A stretch of 64,000 nucleotides of DNA from Toxotes chatareus (GCA_016801885.1 CM028901.1:16069095-16133094); one strand, 5' to 3'. Positions 1-14,560 are shown, counted from the first letter of the stretch. The notes: generated by a model from the letters alone, not told the origin. Numbers and translations are program-made.

Positions 1-2990
1 ACCTCTTGAGTTTTCAAGGTGCCACAGCGAAGGTCTTTCTGACACCAGTGTGAAAAGGTATTCATTAGGAGCCACAGTCAGGCAAGGTTACAGAAACGTG
101 AAAGTGCTCTGTGAACACTGTGTGGCAATAGTTTGTCTGTAGGGTCAGGCCAGTGTTTAGCTGTCTCCTTCACTCCCCCTGGAAACTGAAAAACTACTGA
201 AATCTTGAGCACCTCCAAGATGTTTCCTTTCTGAGATAATCCCCACTGTGAATAGAAGTTGTACTTTCTGACCTGTGATCTCTTTGAATTTCTATTTAAC
301 ATACATAAACAGCAAATTGTAAATTGTAATTAAAAACATATGCATAATTATATAGGGAGGTATGTCCCCACAATAAGGTTTTATTAAAGATTTGTTCCAC
401 TAAGTCAACTCTCTTAAGTGTCCACAACAATTTCCTCCCTCCTCCATCTCAGAACAAATGAGAAAGAGCAACAAACAGATGGCTACCTGACACTTGTTCA
501 CACTTCTGACTAACAAAAAGCCTAGAAAACCTAGCTTCTGTTCCACTTATTCAACAAACTAGTTTCATTTCATTCCAACATTTTGTCGCTAGATCACTTC
601 ATTCCAATGGAATCACTAGAATCAGAGGATCCACTGAAGGAGGTGAATTAATCCACACACAGAGTGCACAGAGTTAAACTTTGACAAGTAAATTTGTGCC
701 CTTGACCAATAGCAAGTCCTCTAGTCAGTGCTGACCTTCACGGGGGCAGCGAGCCAGAGAATACAAAATGAGCTAACTTGCGCCATTCAGATTTATTTAA
801 TGAAAACTGGTCACAATATTTATTGAAGGAAACTATGCACAACGATGAATGAGATGCCACGAGGACGTAAACTGAACATCAGAGAGAAAACAGAGAAGCT
901 CCAGGAGCTACTGTGACTCATTAGCGCTGTTAGTGGACTAGTTAGTGCAGTTTACTCACCAGCCCTATGACTAGTCACTACGTCAACAAGCACACAGTCC
1001 CAGATATTTCATGTGGTAAATGTTACTTTGATGCATAAACACCACTTTACCTCCATGTCTGATTTGAATTGTTGCAGAAGGAAAGGAAGGAGGACATATG
1101 TCATTCACAAGACATTTGCCACCGTACTTCTTTTGACGTTTCACCTCTCAGTTCTGACTGACTGGTGGGGAGTCGTTTGTGCTCCTGGCTGTTGTAATGA
1201 CAGTCGTTACAGTTATTGGAGTCACCTGAGGCCAAGTGTGACTGGTTGTTAAATGTCCTGGGAGGGACTGAAATGGCAGAACTATGGATGTGGGATAAGT
1301 GGTGTCACAGACATCCTCCTCTGTTGAGGAATTTGAAGTTGAATTTCTCTACTTTAACGTAGATCACCTCCTTCAAACCACTTGTCCTCCTTACACAAAG
1401 TATGTACATTGTTGTCCTCAGAGGAGAGTCCTTTGTCCTTCAGGTGCAGGGAAACTGCTGACTCTGGACCTGAGGAGTTATGCTGAGCCATGAGTCTGTT
1501 CAGTGGTTGTATAGTTTCACTGCCTGTGCATTCCTCACTGCATTGGACTGCTTTGTTTTTCTTTTGTTAGGGTGTGCAGTCTTTCAGATGGACGTATGGT
1601 ATGATGATGATATTGCGTTTATTCTTTGGTGGTGTTGCTGTTCTTCCTGGACCTTGTGGCTGTTTTCACAAAGGTCCGGTCTGGATAGCCACAGGCTTTA
1701 AGTGCATCCTTCAGGCGTTTGTGCTCCATCTCTTAGGCCTGGGCACTTGTTTGCACATTCTAAACTTGGTAGCACAGGGTTCAGATCATTCCTAGTTTAT
1801 ATAAGACAAGTGATGAAAGTGATAGTATTATTTTAGGAACATAGTTTGTTTTTCTCTCCTGCTGTTAAAAGTCAGTCCCTGAGGAAGCAAGTAACTTAAA
1901 TGAGTGTGTGCTTTAAAAGGCAAGGTGGGGAACCTGTACATCATTAAAATGGTGTGGGGATCAATGTGGCAGAGCTGATTAGGTGAAAGACTTAATTACC
2001 CGAGTCAGGAAACACACTGAAATACTGTGAGAGACCCCAAGCCTTTTGTAAATGTAATTGGATGCTTAAAGGGTCACGCTTTGAAAACATTAAATTCAGT
2101 CTTTAACAGCGATTTTCCACCTGCAAATGAAGCCAAACTATAGAACGTCTGTCATAAGAATTGCACCTCTATACCAAATTATTTCATCTTTCAAGATTGT
2201 CTTCCAGCCACGTCGTCAAATTACCATTCTGTCCCCAGTATTTGTAATTACTAACACTTTGAGAACTCCAAGTGATAGACTGCTCCTCTGTGAGTTTATG
2301 ACATCAATCAATTTAAGTAATAGCATCAGCTTTGACCAATAAGTGGGAAATGAGATATGCAAACTTGAGTTAGCACATCTGACAACTTTTGAAATAGCGT
2401 TTTATCACAGTCACACCCCAGGTGGTGTTTTAACAGACATGTTCTTATGTAAAAATAGCACATGAAGAACAAAGGCAGAGCAGATGCGTCTTTGACCCAC
2501 CAAATTTATTTTCATATTCATAACACTGGAGAATAAAGGATTCTTCAGAGGAACAAGCTGCAACTGAAGAAACTCAGACATAAGGAGAGGACTTTCAAAG
2601 ATGTTACTCAGATAGCTTCCTCGCTCTCCCCCTCTCTCATTTTCGTCTTATCAAAGAAAAATAATATAAGTAATTGATGGTTTTCATGACACTGCACCAA
2701 ACCCTGAAGCTATTGGCACAGCGCAACGGGGTGCGACAGCAGCAGTTCAGTTTGGATTATTGATACCCACGAGTTGATTCAGGGTCTTGTTCTACAGTCA
2801 GCATCAGCAGGCCTGGACCAGAGATAAGGGGGGGAAAGAGGGGTTGGGGGTGTGTGTGTGCTGCATAGTAATTATACAGCCAAGGCCACACAATCATTAA
2901 AACATGAAAGTTACAGAATTTCAGTAACAATCTGTCAGATATCCTGGGTGGGGGTGTTAAAGGGTTCAACATAGGCGTGCAGTTGCAATT
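1..2990. other. Intergenic, no gene recognised
   Basis: AT-rich single-copy-looking DNA with stop codons in all frames. The short open frames at 1013-1252, 1299-1493 and 1480-1795 have no recognisable domain, no splice context and a biased low-complexity composition, so I do not call them genes. A short G/GT-rich run sits near 2828-2860. Nothing else can be supported. Confidence 0.6.
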
Positions 2991-3145
2991 TTGTGAGTTG
3001 TAAAGTCCTTTGAATTACCTTTATACATGAAAATGTGCTGTATAAATAGAGCTGCATTGTTGAGCAGTACGTTGGACAAACAGAGTTATCACAGTTGTGT
3101 TGGAGGGGAACGTTTTCTCCTTCATATTCCGAGAAGCACATACTT

Positions 3146-3225
3146 AGACCTAGAACAGAGATCTGAGGCTGCAGTGGACACAGGCTCACCAACACTGGAC
3201 AGCTGAAGACTGGAAAAAAACACGT
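3146..3225 (+). mobile_element. Tc1-like transposase fragment (relic)
   Basis: A short stretch whose DNA matches the middle of a fish Tc1-type transposase, around the segment just before the catalytic DDE core that reads like CAGGCTCACC...CACTGGACAG...GAAGACTGGAAAAA. About 48 bases (3152-3199) match 30979-31026 elsewhere in this window at roughly 45 of 48 positions, which shows both are copies of one family. No flanking inverted repeats or longer frame are visible, so this is a decayed internal fragment. Just upstream (2997-3053) is a stretch ending in a TATAAATA-type motif that resembles the tail of a common fish dispersed repeat. Confidence 0.55.
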
Positions 3226-3249
3226 CGCACCTTCTCCATCAACAGTCTT

Positions 3250-6045
3250 CTGTGTATAAATTACAAAGGTAAGGGAGGTATGAATCAGAGACAGTGATAG
3301 TCTAATCTCAGATACAACAAGATTAGACCACATCATAATGATGATAGCCTGATAGCTTGACACCACTTGATATCACTGCGTCAGCTGTGCATAAAGAAAA
3401 TGTCAGGTGCCAAACAGATATCAGCCTGAGGCCACTTCACTCAGCACTGTGGAGATTTCTCTCTACTGCATAAGAAAAATCGTTGTGTGTGGTTGTCAGA
3501 TGCAAAGGTATAGGCGGGCACGTTGCAGTGAAAGAATGCAAGGTTTCCAGCCACATGAAAATCTCTCCTAACTTAACGAGACGGAACGCTGAGGTGACTG
3601 TCAGCAAACATTAAAGCTGTTAAGACTCATGGCGGATACATGCCTGCATAGTCCTCAGAACAGCCACATCCAAGGAAACAATAAGTGGGCTAAGGTTTCA
3701 CAGAACATTTCTGTCATGCACAAGCTGTAATGCTGCAGAGGTAAAGGCCAACACACATCAGCAGCTATCACAGATCATCGCGCCAGGCTGAGGCACGTCA
3801 GCTGACCCCCCCGTAACACACGCCGGGTCCATTTGTGCACACACACACAGGTCGCAGAGGTAGCCATGTTAAAGTAAGGGGTGAGCCAGGAACGCAGATT
3901 TTACAAAGGAACTGTTCAGGTAAAAGCCTGAGCAAGAAGCTTGAATAATCAAGCCAATTAAAAATAATATTTATTTATTATACAACAATCATTAAGAACT
4001 GCAGTGAGCTGTTGGCTTGCAGTGTTTAAACCTCTCCCCACTGATAAAACACAGCCAATAACTTTCAGGAAACAGCTGAATACACAAAGAGCTGCTTTGT
4101 GTATGAAAACAGACTCACCAGTGTTGTCTCGATGTGAGAGGAACAGATGTGAAAAGCAACACAGCTCTCCAAAACTTCATCAGCGTCTGATGCATCAGTA
4201 ACTAATTCTCCCAAATTTTCACAAAGAACACACTGCTGTTCTAACACTATTATCAAGCAGCAATGTTTAGAAGGAAGAAACTGCTGCTGTCTCACCAAAT
4301 GTTCTCGATCCTTGAATTGTGTGAATAAAATTATTCTTCTTTCTCTTCAGGGTCCTTTTTTCAGGCCCAGATAACTCCTGGCTTTCTGTCCTATACAGTA
4401 TAAAACAATAAAAGAGCTCTGAGAGAGCCTTCACAGACTCAAAATCTTTTTTTGTTGGCCAAGTGTGCCAAGTTTTCACCTAACAGTAAAGCAACAAAGC
4501 ATGTCATATTGATGAGAATGTTATAAAGACTGCTCTCTTGCAGTGTGGAAAAAAAATCTAATTAGTATTTGTTTATTAGTATCAGTAAGTGGAAGCTTTG
4601 GATTTTGGCTCATGCTGCAAATGAAGACAAGACTAAAGCCCAATCCACACAGTTTCTGACTGCCATCAGTGGTCCACCTCAGGGAACAGATACGCTTCCA
4701 AATTATTAAATATATCAAGCCACCCCGACTGAGACACCCCAGGACCCTTTGAATTCCTTTAATGCTCCAAGTCTACTTTCTCTTTCCCTCTGGCATGCTT
4801 GCTGAAGCACTTATAAAGAGCTGTTTGAATCACACAAATCTCCTACTGTTTATGTAATGTTGTGAATTTTTTATGGTGTCTGTAATGACTGATCAAGGCT
4901 TCCAGTGTCACTATGAGCTTGGCTCATAAACTACACAAGGTCAGAGAGCGGTCATTTACTCATATAACTAGTAACTACCACTAGGACTAGAAGAGATAGA
5001 TATGTAGAGATGACAGCTGGACTACCAAGCCGGCAGCATTCAGTATGGCCTAAGCAAATACAATGTAGATATAAGGCTGGGTCACACTGCTAAGTATCCT
5101 TCTCCTTAAAAGCTTAAAGTTAACGTCAGCTCAGTTTAAAGGTTCTTCAGGTCTGGGTTTGAGACTGGTGCCACCTGTCATGGTGACTGCACAGCCTGAT
5201 GGGTCTCATGATGGGTCCAGACCTTATTTAACATTAATGCTGGGCTTCCATATGGATGCTCGTCCAACTTTTAATTGAATTGATGACCGTTACATTATCC
5301 ATTATGCTTTTTGGTCATAGTTGTTTTGTTTTTGAGTACATACAAATGAGTTGTTTTGAATCTACATACAGGTAGAGCTGCAGAATGAGCGCAGTGATTT
5401 GCATGCAGCTACATGACATGTCAAAGCTGCTCCAATTAAAAAAAAAAACAAAAAAAAACCCTGTATTTCCTGTGATTTGTTTTGCCAACGTAATGATGGG
5501 AAACCTAACAATGTAGCACAGATGGGGCTCTCACAACATTAGATCATTTTCTTGGAGTGGATCTTGAAGGATCTTGATACCCTGCTGTCTCTACAAACCA
5601 AACATGAAACGTGCCTGTTTCTTCACCTGATTATGTGAAAAACACTAAAGAAGGCAGAGCAGCTTGAAACACTTCTTGTCTAAGCAAATATTATTTTGTT
5701 GAAAATGGCCGTTTTTCTCACCACTTCATTTCGGTTCTTGCAAAATCTCTGTCTCGCAAAATACCTCCGAAAATTTTTCGCCTGAAGGTGAAAAATCAGA
5801 CCTGAGACACTAAGCTGCAGTGAGAAATGCAGTGTGAAATTATTATATGGATAACACGGTAAAGGCTGCAATACAGCTCATGGAATCAGCAGTCTGTGCC
5901 AACAAATACCAGAAGAGCCAGAAGTTCATTTTTCCAACACATGATGTCTTCTAAATTCAAAGGAATTTCAGCCAAGATGTGAAGATTTATCGCTGCTTTT
6001 ATGCTTCAAAAATAACAAGACTTTAAGGTGGTTTTATTTCCGAGG
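3250..6045. other. Intergenic, no gene recognised
   Basis: Unique-looking noncoding DNA. It contains a short CA run near 3838-3850 and an A-rich tract at 5437-5458. Short overlapping open frames on both strands (for example near 4004-4298) lack any family signature. No RNA gene or mobile element could be identified. Confidence 0.55.
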
Positions 6046-6049
6046 GAAC

Positions 6050-6282
6050 GGTGACTGGGGCGGCTATGGCTGAGGTGGTATACCGGGTCATCCACTAATC
6101 TCTGGGCTGGCTGTGTGATCCACATATCTGAGCCCAAAGTTGTTTGTGATGTGCAGGCCAGCGCCTTACTCCATTGCCATCAGTGTGTGTCTGTGTGTGA
6201 ATGAGAGGCAGAACTGTAAAAAGCACTTTGTAAAGTGCTAAAGTAAAAATGGAGCTATATAAGTGCGGTCCATTTGATTTGT
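6050..6282 (+). repeat. tRNA-derived SINE-like dispersed repeat
   Basis: The stretch starts with a tRNA-like head (GGCTGAGGTGGTATACCGGG, resembling an A box). It continues through GGCCAGCGCC and a GTGTGTGTCTGTGTGTGAAT segment, and ends with AAGCACTTTGTAAAGTGC and GCTATATAAGTGCGGTCCAT. This order (GGCTCAGGTGGTAGAGCGGG-like head, TGTGTGTGAATG middle, GCTATATAA...GTCCATTT end) is one I recognise from many percomorph fish genomes. The B box is degenerate (TGTGTGATCCAC instead of GGTTCGATCCC), so the copy is old and unlikely to be transcribed by Pol III. The family assignment is from memory and could be checked with a fish repeat library. Confidence 0.7.
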
Positions 6283-6284
6283 AT

Positions 6285-9200
6285 GAATGTGATTTGAAAA
6301 AAATGAGCTGGGGTATGCCATTTAATAACCCACAGCTTACAGGTACAGGAAGGTAAAGTGCCTTCTCTGACTAAACTGGAATGATCTTTTACTTGCAGAG
6401 CTGTGGTGAGAGCACATAGGTAAACGTGGCTCATGTACGGGGTTGTTTGTGCTGAAAAATGCATCAAGGTTTTACCTCGACCGTGAACAACTTCACTTTA
6501 TTTTAGAGGATTTTAAAGGAAAATTTAAACATGCAGTGTGCTCTCAGCAGATGTGCAAAACACTGACTACTACGTAAAGCTGATAGTCTTGTTTAATTGA
6601 AATGGCTAATGGGCTCTGAATATAAGGCAACACATTTTTAAAGGATAAGGCTGGTGTTGTGGCTGGTGTACATTTGTACCACTGTCCACACATCCCATGA
6701 AAACACCAAGACCAAGGATGAGTCAACACTCTGAAATCTCCTCTCTGTGTCTGTGGCACTCAACCCTACTGAAAATGTAAATCTTGGAGGAGGCTCCTTT
6801 ATTTCCTAAAACACACGAGTGCTGTGGTGTTTAGCAAACCTCACTCAAACTGGAGTAAATAGAGCATTTGGTAGGGCCTACTTTCAGCAGCGGATTAATA
6901 CATGCTCTAAGTGTATTAAATGCACCAAGATGGCACCTGTATTCACTGCACCAGGACAGTGTCGCTCGTTTATTTGTTTTTAGGTGAAGCTCTAAGGCAC
7001 AAGCTACCCTGTCTTACCTTCACTGTTGGTTTTGGTATTTTCATGGAATTTGTCAACAACAAGAATAATACACAGTATCACTGTTTCCGGTAAGGTATGG
7101 TGCTTAAAGGTGCATTGAAATACAAACAGGGACACCTGCAAAATCTGACCTAATTCAAACGCCCTGCAGTAAATCCTACTCAACCTTTACTGTGCCAAAT
7201 ATGCAGAGTTTTTGTTGAGACCTTGTGTGTAGATTCCTCCTCTACAGTCCTGTGTCATACTAAAAACTAAAAGTGGTTATTTGAATGAAGACTGTTCTCT
7301 CCAGCAAAACCCACAGAAACAACATCATCCCAAATGTCCTCAACACTAGAGACGACTCATGCCCCAGCTCCTACCTATAGTTAACATCACAGTCAGTATT
7401 TCCTTGACCTTAAAGCAGGACTATGAAACTTTCGAAAGAAGAAATAATGTTCCTTTTAGGGATAAAAAGTTTAATTCATAAGCAACAGTATGAATCCTTG
7501 TTCAGTTCAGTGCTCACAGAGGGTTTGACAATACAATGTTTCTGGGTCTGGTGAAAAAAGCTGCTGATGTTGGCAAACCTTAGCTAAATTTCTGAGTTTA
7601 CGATATTACTCAGACTTCTGGACTCCTCTCTAACTGTCCTTCTGTTACACTGCATTTTAGCATGTCACAGAGAAACCTGCTATAGTTTTATGACAAAAGC
7701 AAAATAAGCTCAACACAATACTTCACCAGGAGACGTGACTTTTTTGTTTCTGGTCTCATTCCACTTATCCACTCTGCTCAATAATGGTCAACTGCCTCAA
7801 TAACATCATATGAAATGAATGTAAATTCAGTGTGCCTTTATCCTGTCATTGGCCTTTGTGGTCACAGTAGCTGCTGTTCAGCAAAATTTACATTAAGCTT
7901 GTTTTAACAAAGTGCTGTTGGTTCCATAAATGTAACTCCAGATGACAACTAGCTAGTACATCATCTCAGCTTTATATTGTAGCTTCACCCGCTACCACAG
8001 TTGCAGCATAACATGTAATGCGGTGCCTTTGTAACAGGCTTTCTCTTTGCAGATATGGTCAGGTCTTGATAAAGTCAGTCCAGAGTTTAAACAAACTAAC
8101 TACTGTAAAATCCTCTATGGAAGAAAACACAGAACAAGAACAAGACAGGACAAAGGCGTATAATTGCAGACCTGGCTGCAGTTAAGTGTAAAAAGCCTTG
8201 TTTGTCCAAGTGGTGCGTATTTTTCTTTCCCTTGAACACAAGCCCTTGAACTTTCCTTTCCTGGACATGCTCTATGGTAACTCCGGTCTGCCCTCGCTGA
8301 TTAGAGGTCGTCAAATGACGGTGGAGGTGATTTGGACTGGAGGTGGCCCTACTGCAAAGCACAATCTTCATCCGGCCAGAGCAAACGAACACGTGAAATC
8401 TGGAGCTCCCCTGCAATCTCCACTCATTACACATATTGTGTCGGCCTCTTGAAAAACAAAACAGGGAACAAATGCACATGTTCACAGTGTTGGAAAGGAG
8501 CTTGAATGTCACACCAGGAACTGCAAGGTTCAGGAGCTGACCTCTGATTTTTAGTCACTGATTTTTACCAACTCTGCACATGCACCGCCATGATTGTACT
8601 TGATACTTCAGTGCACATCATGATAACTTACTCTTAGGTTCCTGTTTACTAAAGTGAAGACACAACAGGAGAAAGCCTCGTTTGGATACTGTCAGTATCT
8701 TCACACAGGCACATGAGCACCCATCTGAACACTTATTTAACACATACACTCATTGTTCCCAGCCTGGTCCCTGAAATGAGAGCATGATCTTAAAATGCAA
8801 ATACTGTGCTCAGTGCATGAAAAGTGAGGGGGATGCTTCTCAGCCATGACAGGATTATGTACAGGAGATGTAACCAGAAGCAGGCAGCAGTTTCTGTTTA
8901 AACAGAAAGAAGTGCAGAGTCGCCACCTTCAGCTATTCAGAAGTGACACTGTGATTATTACTGTAATGGACAGCTTTTTTTCTTATTGTATAAAACATAA
9001 GGAAATTCATGAAACATAAGGTTTCATGAATTCCTTCTAAGCAAAGTTTACATGTTCTTATTAATTAGTTAATACGGACAACATTACTGGTTATTTGGAC
9101 TCTAGCTACCATTTAGGACTTCAAGGACATCCTGTCCTCTCTCATATTTCTGGGGATTTGGGGGATTTAATGACATAATGAGACACGACCAGTGAAACAT

Positions 9201-12200
9201 TTCAGACCTTAATTTTTCCAGCTGTGTGTAAGTTTATATAATTAAAAGTCTCTGTGTTTCTGAAATTAAAGCACAGAAGAAATAAAAAAATGTTTAAAAC
9301 AAGGAATCATGAATCTTTATTTTAAATTTAATCTAAATTTTTGAGTCATCCAGTTTATAAATCAAACATTGTTCTGAAAGCTCTGTCCAGTTCATCACCA
9401 GCTAGGTCTGGAGACTGTGCTGCTCTTCATCACCCAGCTCTTTTCTTCTAATGCTTTGGGCTGTTATCTTGCTTTGGGATGAAGCTCGGACCAACCAGCT
9501 CTGTCCTCCTTTGTTTCTTTGTCTTTTTCTCTTCATCCTGACAGTAATATACAGTCCTACTTCCTGCAGTACAGTATGGTGCTAGTGATTCATCAGAGGG
9601 TGTAGTACCACAGTCATCACTGCCTTGAACTGTTTGAATTTCAATAAAACTGAAAAAATGGCGCTGAAATTAGGTCCAAAATCTCTGCTCTGCTTTTAGC
9701 TGCGTTTGGTCTCCACCAACTCAGTGGAGCGAATAACAGGCAATAGAGATATAATTTTCTCAAAAATAGAATTGAGCAGGTAAATAAAGAGATAAATATT
9801 TATTTTTTAAATTAGAATTTAATCGTAGCTAGTCAGAGGTGGGTGGGGTTTTGCTGGAAGAACTTGGATTCTTGACCTAAATATTTTATAGGATCAGGGC
9901 TATGTCAAAAACCTGTGCCTTAAAAGCAGAAGGCTATAAAGGTAGGTTTTTTGTTAAACTTATATTATAATACAAGTTTGGTGTGGAAGTTTTAAAAAGA
10001 CTCTTTTCAAATTAGGTAAAAAAAATTCTTCCAGATGCACCTGTGTGGCCCTGTGGCATATTATGCAAAGTGGCTGGCTGACAGGGTGCAGAGGGTCTTA
10101 AAAATGGACAACTTGTCCTGACTTCAGCTGCAGCAGTACGCCTGATAATCACCTTTATGGTGTGGGGAGTATAAGAATGAATGAATGTTTGAAAGACTGA
10201 AAATTTAAATGTTTAACTTTTCCTTTTAGCAGCTCAGGTGCTCTGGTTCTGCATAAAGTCTCCTTTCTCTAATTTGATCAAATTTCACATTGCATGCAAA
10301 AAGTTGGAAAATAATAAGTGAAATAACAAATCGGTGCAACAACAGCATGACTTCAGGCCTACAGGCTTGAACTTCTACAAGAAATTATGCTGAAGAAAAT
10401 TACATTTCCTGACCTCCTATAGAGAAATAACAGCGCTCCCTTCCACACCAGGCCGAGGTGTTAATACCTTCTACTTCTTGAAAATTAGATCCATTGTCTG
10501 AAAAATGCGTAATCACTATGAAAGCTGATGAGGTATTGTGTTAAAGATATTTCAGGCATTACTATGAAACGAGGCTGATATTGACACAGAAGTCACACTA
10601 TCAGCTGCCAGTTGTTAGGAGCAGCTGCAGGCTGTGAGGCAGCACAGATTACATTCCAGTGTCTCTGAGACAAAACTGCACATTTCCCCTTGATAAGACT
10701 TCTCCAAACAACACAGCCACCACGAACACACGCTCTCAAATTCAGCATCTCTTCCTCTGAGCTTCCGAGCAGCTGAATCATTCACTGTTTTCTTCAGTCA
10801 GAGCATCAGTGTAATGTCTGTGTTTAATAACATCTCTCGCTCACAGCAGCTTACCTGCTTTGAAATGGTCCAGAGCACAGATGACTCTTATGATCCTTGT
10901 TCCATATTGTTATTTTTTTGAACACATCTTCCTTAATGCATTTACTGCCTGAGATGTCTGACAGACTGCTGTTTTATGGCACACTGCCGCTGCTGTCTAG
11001 GGACATGTGTACATAATCTGATGTATTATTTATTCTCTTTGGGCATCTTACATGGTGAAGTTCTCCATAAATCAGATTTATCTACTTATGTAACCTATGA
11101 CTGGCTACATGAATAAATAAAATCCTCAAATTTGGGGATTTTTGAAAACAAATATGAGGAAGATTGGAGAATGTTTGCTTTTAGGCAAAAAACTAAATAC
11201 AGTAAAAAGAATGACAGTAAAAAAAAAAAAAAGGGCTTTCAATCAACATTTAGGAAATAATGTACAGATATTATCCACAAATACATTTTAAACAATTAAA
11301 TGAATAAATGAACTGTAAAATTTATGATTTTGTTTTAAATACAAAGAAAAATGACAGTGGCCAGTGAGGAACTTCTTAGGCAGACTATGAACGAGTTTGG
11401 ACTGCTTTGTATGTCAGTTACTGCTATGGCTCCATGACAACAGGTCAAAAAAACTAAAGTAATACTCACATGAATGATGCTTCAACATGGATAATTCAGA
11501 CCAACCAAACTAACAAATCTGAGATCACTGTGCCAACTCATTTTTTTTATACTATAACTATATAAGTACTCAACAAAGCACTAAATGTGTATTCATCCAC
11601 AGATGAAAACAGTCCTCAGCACATAAACTATTTCCTTGAGAGCCACAGACAGGGTAGCAAGTATTAGAGATGGATTCACTGTTGGTGTTTGAACTGGATT
11701 TGACACTAAGAAGTTATAAGAATCACAACAGCTTTATTCTTCACATTTCCCCAAACACTGTAGCATTCAGGATAACACAACAGAATTAGTTTTAACATTA
11801 ATGTGTAGCTGTTTCTCATATTAGATCAAGTTTTTTGTTCAAATTGTTGAGACTTTGAATTGGCCCATTGTGTTGTGAACTACAAATCTATTGTCACGAT
11901 GAGCACAACAGTCAAAACTAATTCATACATGAATTATTATTCTATTTTATTTAACTGAAGGGCCAAATTAAAGATTAATCTAGGTAATCTGTGTAAAACT
12001 CATCAAAACTACCCACAAGGCAGCATAAGATCTATAATGAGACAGTAATGTACCGTATGCAACTTTGAACCAGTGATTCACACACTCATCATGTAACCTT
12101 TCCCTATCAAGCTGTGCACACTAGAGGCTGGAATCCCAGCCATGCGGTGAATGGCAAATATCACGGATGAATGCATTTTAGCCTTCTAATTTAATGACAA

Positions 12201-14560
12201 ACTAACTCATTAAAATCTCACTGCTTGAACCAAATCCTGACATCAACCATCCCAACAGAGAGGAGGGAGCAAAAAGTCAGATTTCAGCTGGACTTGGACT
12301 AATTGGAAGAGATGGATGCAAGCAGAGCTTAGAGGAGACACTTCTGAAGGCATAAAAGTAAATACCACGACAAAATGATTCCCATGACTGCACTAAGTCT
12401 TCCTATTTAATACTTATTGCCTGGGTCTTATTCATTACCAGGAGTGTGTTTCTCTCTCGCCGCACATATCAATTGAGTTTACTTTTATGCTGGTCCAACT
12501 TTGTTGTGACATCAGATTATAACAGTCTTTTAGGTAGGCATTAGGCTTCCTTCTTCATTTCTTTCTTCTGACTGCTTTTCAGAATTAGGCTCATTTACCA
12601 ACACCTCATCTGCTGATCCTCTGGATTAAATGACACGAGGCTGTAAGGGTAGTTGTCTATTTGTATTCATCTTGCACTGTGCGCATAACAAAATGCAGCA
12701 CAAACAAATATGTGTTTGCATTTTAGGATTCTTCAAATGAAATCAGTGGGCTTTTAAAAAGCCCTTTGTAGCCCGCTTCTGGCACAACAGTCAATACCCA
12801 CTGCTTTCCATCTAATGGTCTGCCTCTTAGGGACATACAAAAGCTGCAAGCTGAGGCCTTATCTTTATTTGCTATTTGCCAACCATCAATTTGGACTCCT
12901 TTTTTCCTTGATTAGCTGACTTTTTTTAAATGGGGAATATTTTTATAATAAAACTTGGAGTTATTTAAAACCAAGAATGAGGGTCCTAGAATATTATCCC
13001 TGAATGGCCTTTATCTTTAGTAAATAGGATGTACAACAAACTGCATCTTCTACTGCACTTCATTTTCTCCATTTAATTAGAGTCCATTACACAAACAAGA
13101 ACAGAACAATAAAAGAAAGGCTAATGCTTTAGCTCTTCATTATTTTCATTTTTCCTTTAATTGGAGCTGCTTAGCGAGTGCCACTGAGGTCAGCAGCTGA
13201 TTTGGGTTGAGCAGACTGAACTCTTGTTTTTCTCACTTGCTGTGCCAGCGCTTGTGGCAACACCTGCTCCAAACAGGCGAAATCCTTCAGCATGGCGCTG
13301 CAGAGAGACCCGCGTGAACACGGAAATCTAATTTTAATGCCTACCTGTGGATTTTCCCATGTTGTGTTTCTGAAAGTCACTCTCTCCTCCGGACCCATGA
13401 GTCATCGCTACTTCGACAACAACCGCCACACACTGATGCCAAAGATTTGCCTTCCCTGTAAAAAAAAAAAAAAAAAACCCAAAACAATGCATAAGTTCAT
13501 GCAGTGTTACAGAAGGTACAGGTAGTTTTGCATAATCCACAAACCAATTCATCTACTCCTCTTTATTCCTCCTCCTTTGTGATCAGTTTAAAAGAGTCAC
13601 ATGTTGTGTATTCATTGTACACTAACACCTTTACAATTGGCTTTCAGACTCTGGGAGCTGCAGAATAAGTCATCCCAAAACAGTGAAAGCAACTAAATTG
13701 CAAGGAGCAACGAGAACAGTTACACTAAACGATGCAGTCTGACTGACTGTGTTTTATGTTGACTATGAAAACGCAGAGCAGACGCGGACGACACAGTGCT
13801 GTTGTCACCCCTCGAGAAGCTGCAATGAAGCCTGGACGACAAGCTGAGTCGACCAGGAGGACACCGTGGAATACTAAAGACCTGAATCAATGCCAGCTGA
13901 CGGCTCATAACGGATTGAGTGATTTCAGCCGACCACAATCCCAAATCCTGCCGGATCTCAGGTGTTTTATCAGTATCTGGGTGAGCTGAGATTCGTCCAG
14001 ACGGATGTTATACTGAACGCAAGAAAAACTTTGCATCTGGAAGCGAGAAGATTGCCTTTTACATAAAGATTTCATACAGGCCACCTATGTCAATCTCATT
14101 TCTCACGCAGAGGTCTGAGGTGGTGATGAATATGAGAGAGGGGAGAGAGAGAGATGCCATTACAGATGCTGTTCAGCAGCATACAGATGAAAGAGACGCA
14201 GGCTGCACCAACATCAGAGTGCTATGTTCCACAGACGTTTCTTCTTCACACCTGTTTAAACCAGTCTGAAAATCGCAGGCTCTCCTTTTGACCCATGAGG
14301 TACAAGAATGAAAGAACTGACCTGAAACAACAACGTACATGTGATGTTAATCAGAGCAGAGATTAAAGGTCCAAACCAAACTAGTACATAAGCAGCACAT
14401 AAAACACAACACATATTATTTTTTACAAGAACTGTTTGACTGGCAGGTGTCTCAGGTTATCACCCTCAGTCATGGTGGCTGCCACTTGTTACTTGTTTTT
14501 GCTTTTTCCCTTCAGACTTTTTTTTTTTGGACCAGCAGCACTCATGCTAATATCAGCACC
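6285..14560. other. Intergenic gene desert segment
   Basis: Over 8 kb with no supportable gene. The longest open frame (8096-8512, minus, 138 codons) overlaps another on the opposite strand and shows no domain. Contents seen: an inverted repeat at 9001-9034, A-tracts at 11219-11233 and 13460-13476, and stretches of unique sequence rich in TAATTA-type cores (12890-13150) that could be regulatory. No RNA genes or intact mobile elements were found. Confidence 0.55.
9001..9034. repeat. Short inverted repeat (hairpin)
   Basis: The arms GGAAATTCATGAAAC and GTTTCATGAATTCC are separated by about 5 bases (ATAAG). The arms pair almost perfectly, with one extra A in the left arm. The stem of about 14 bp is too short for a typical miRNA precursor. 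It is probably a MITE remnant or a chance palindrome in AT-rich DNA. Confidence 0.7.

Noticed and set aside
2935..3366. Minus-strand open frame of 143 codons
   Set aside because: It covers a Tc1 relic on the opposite strand and matches no family.
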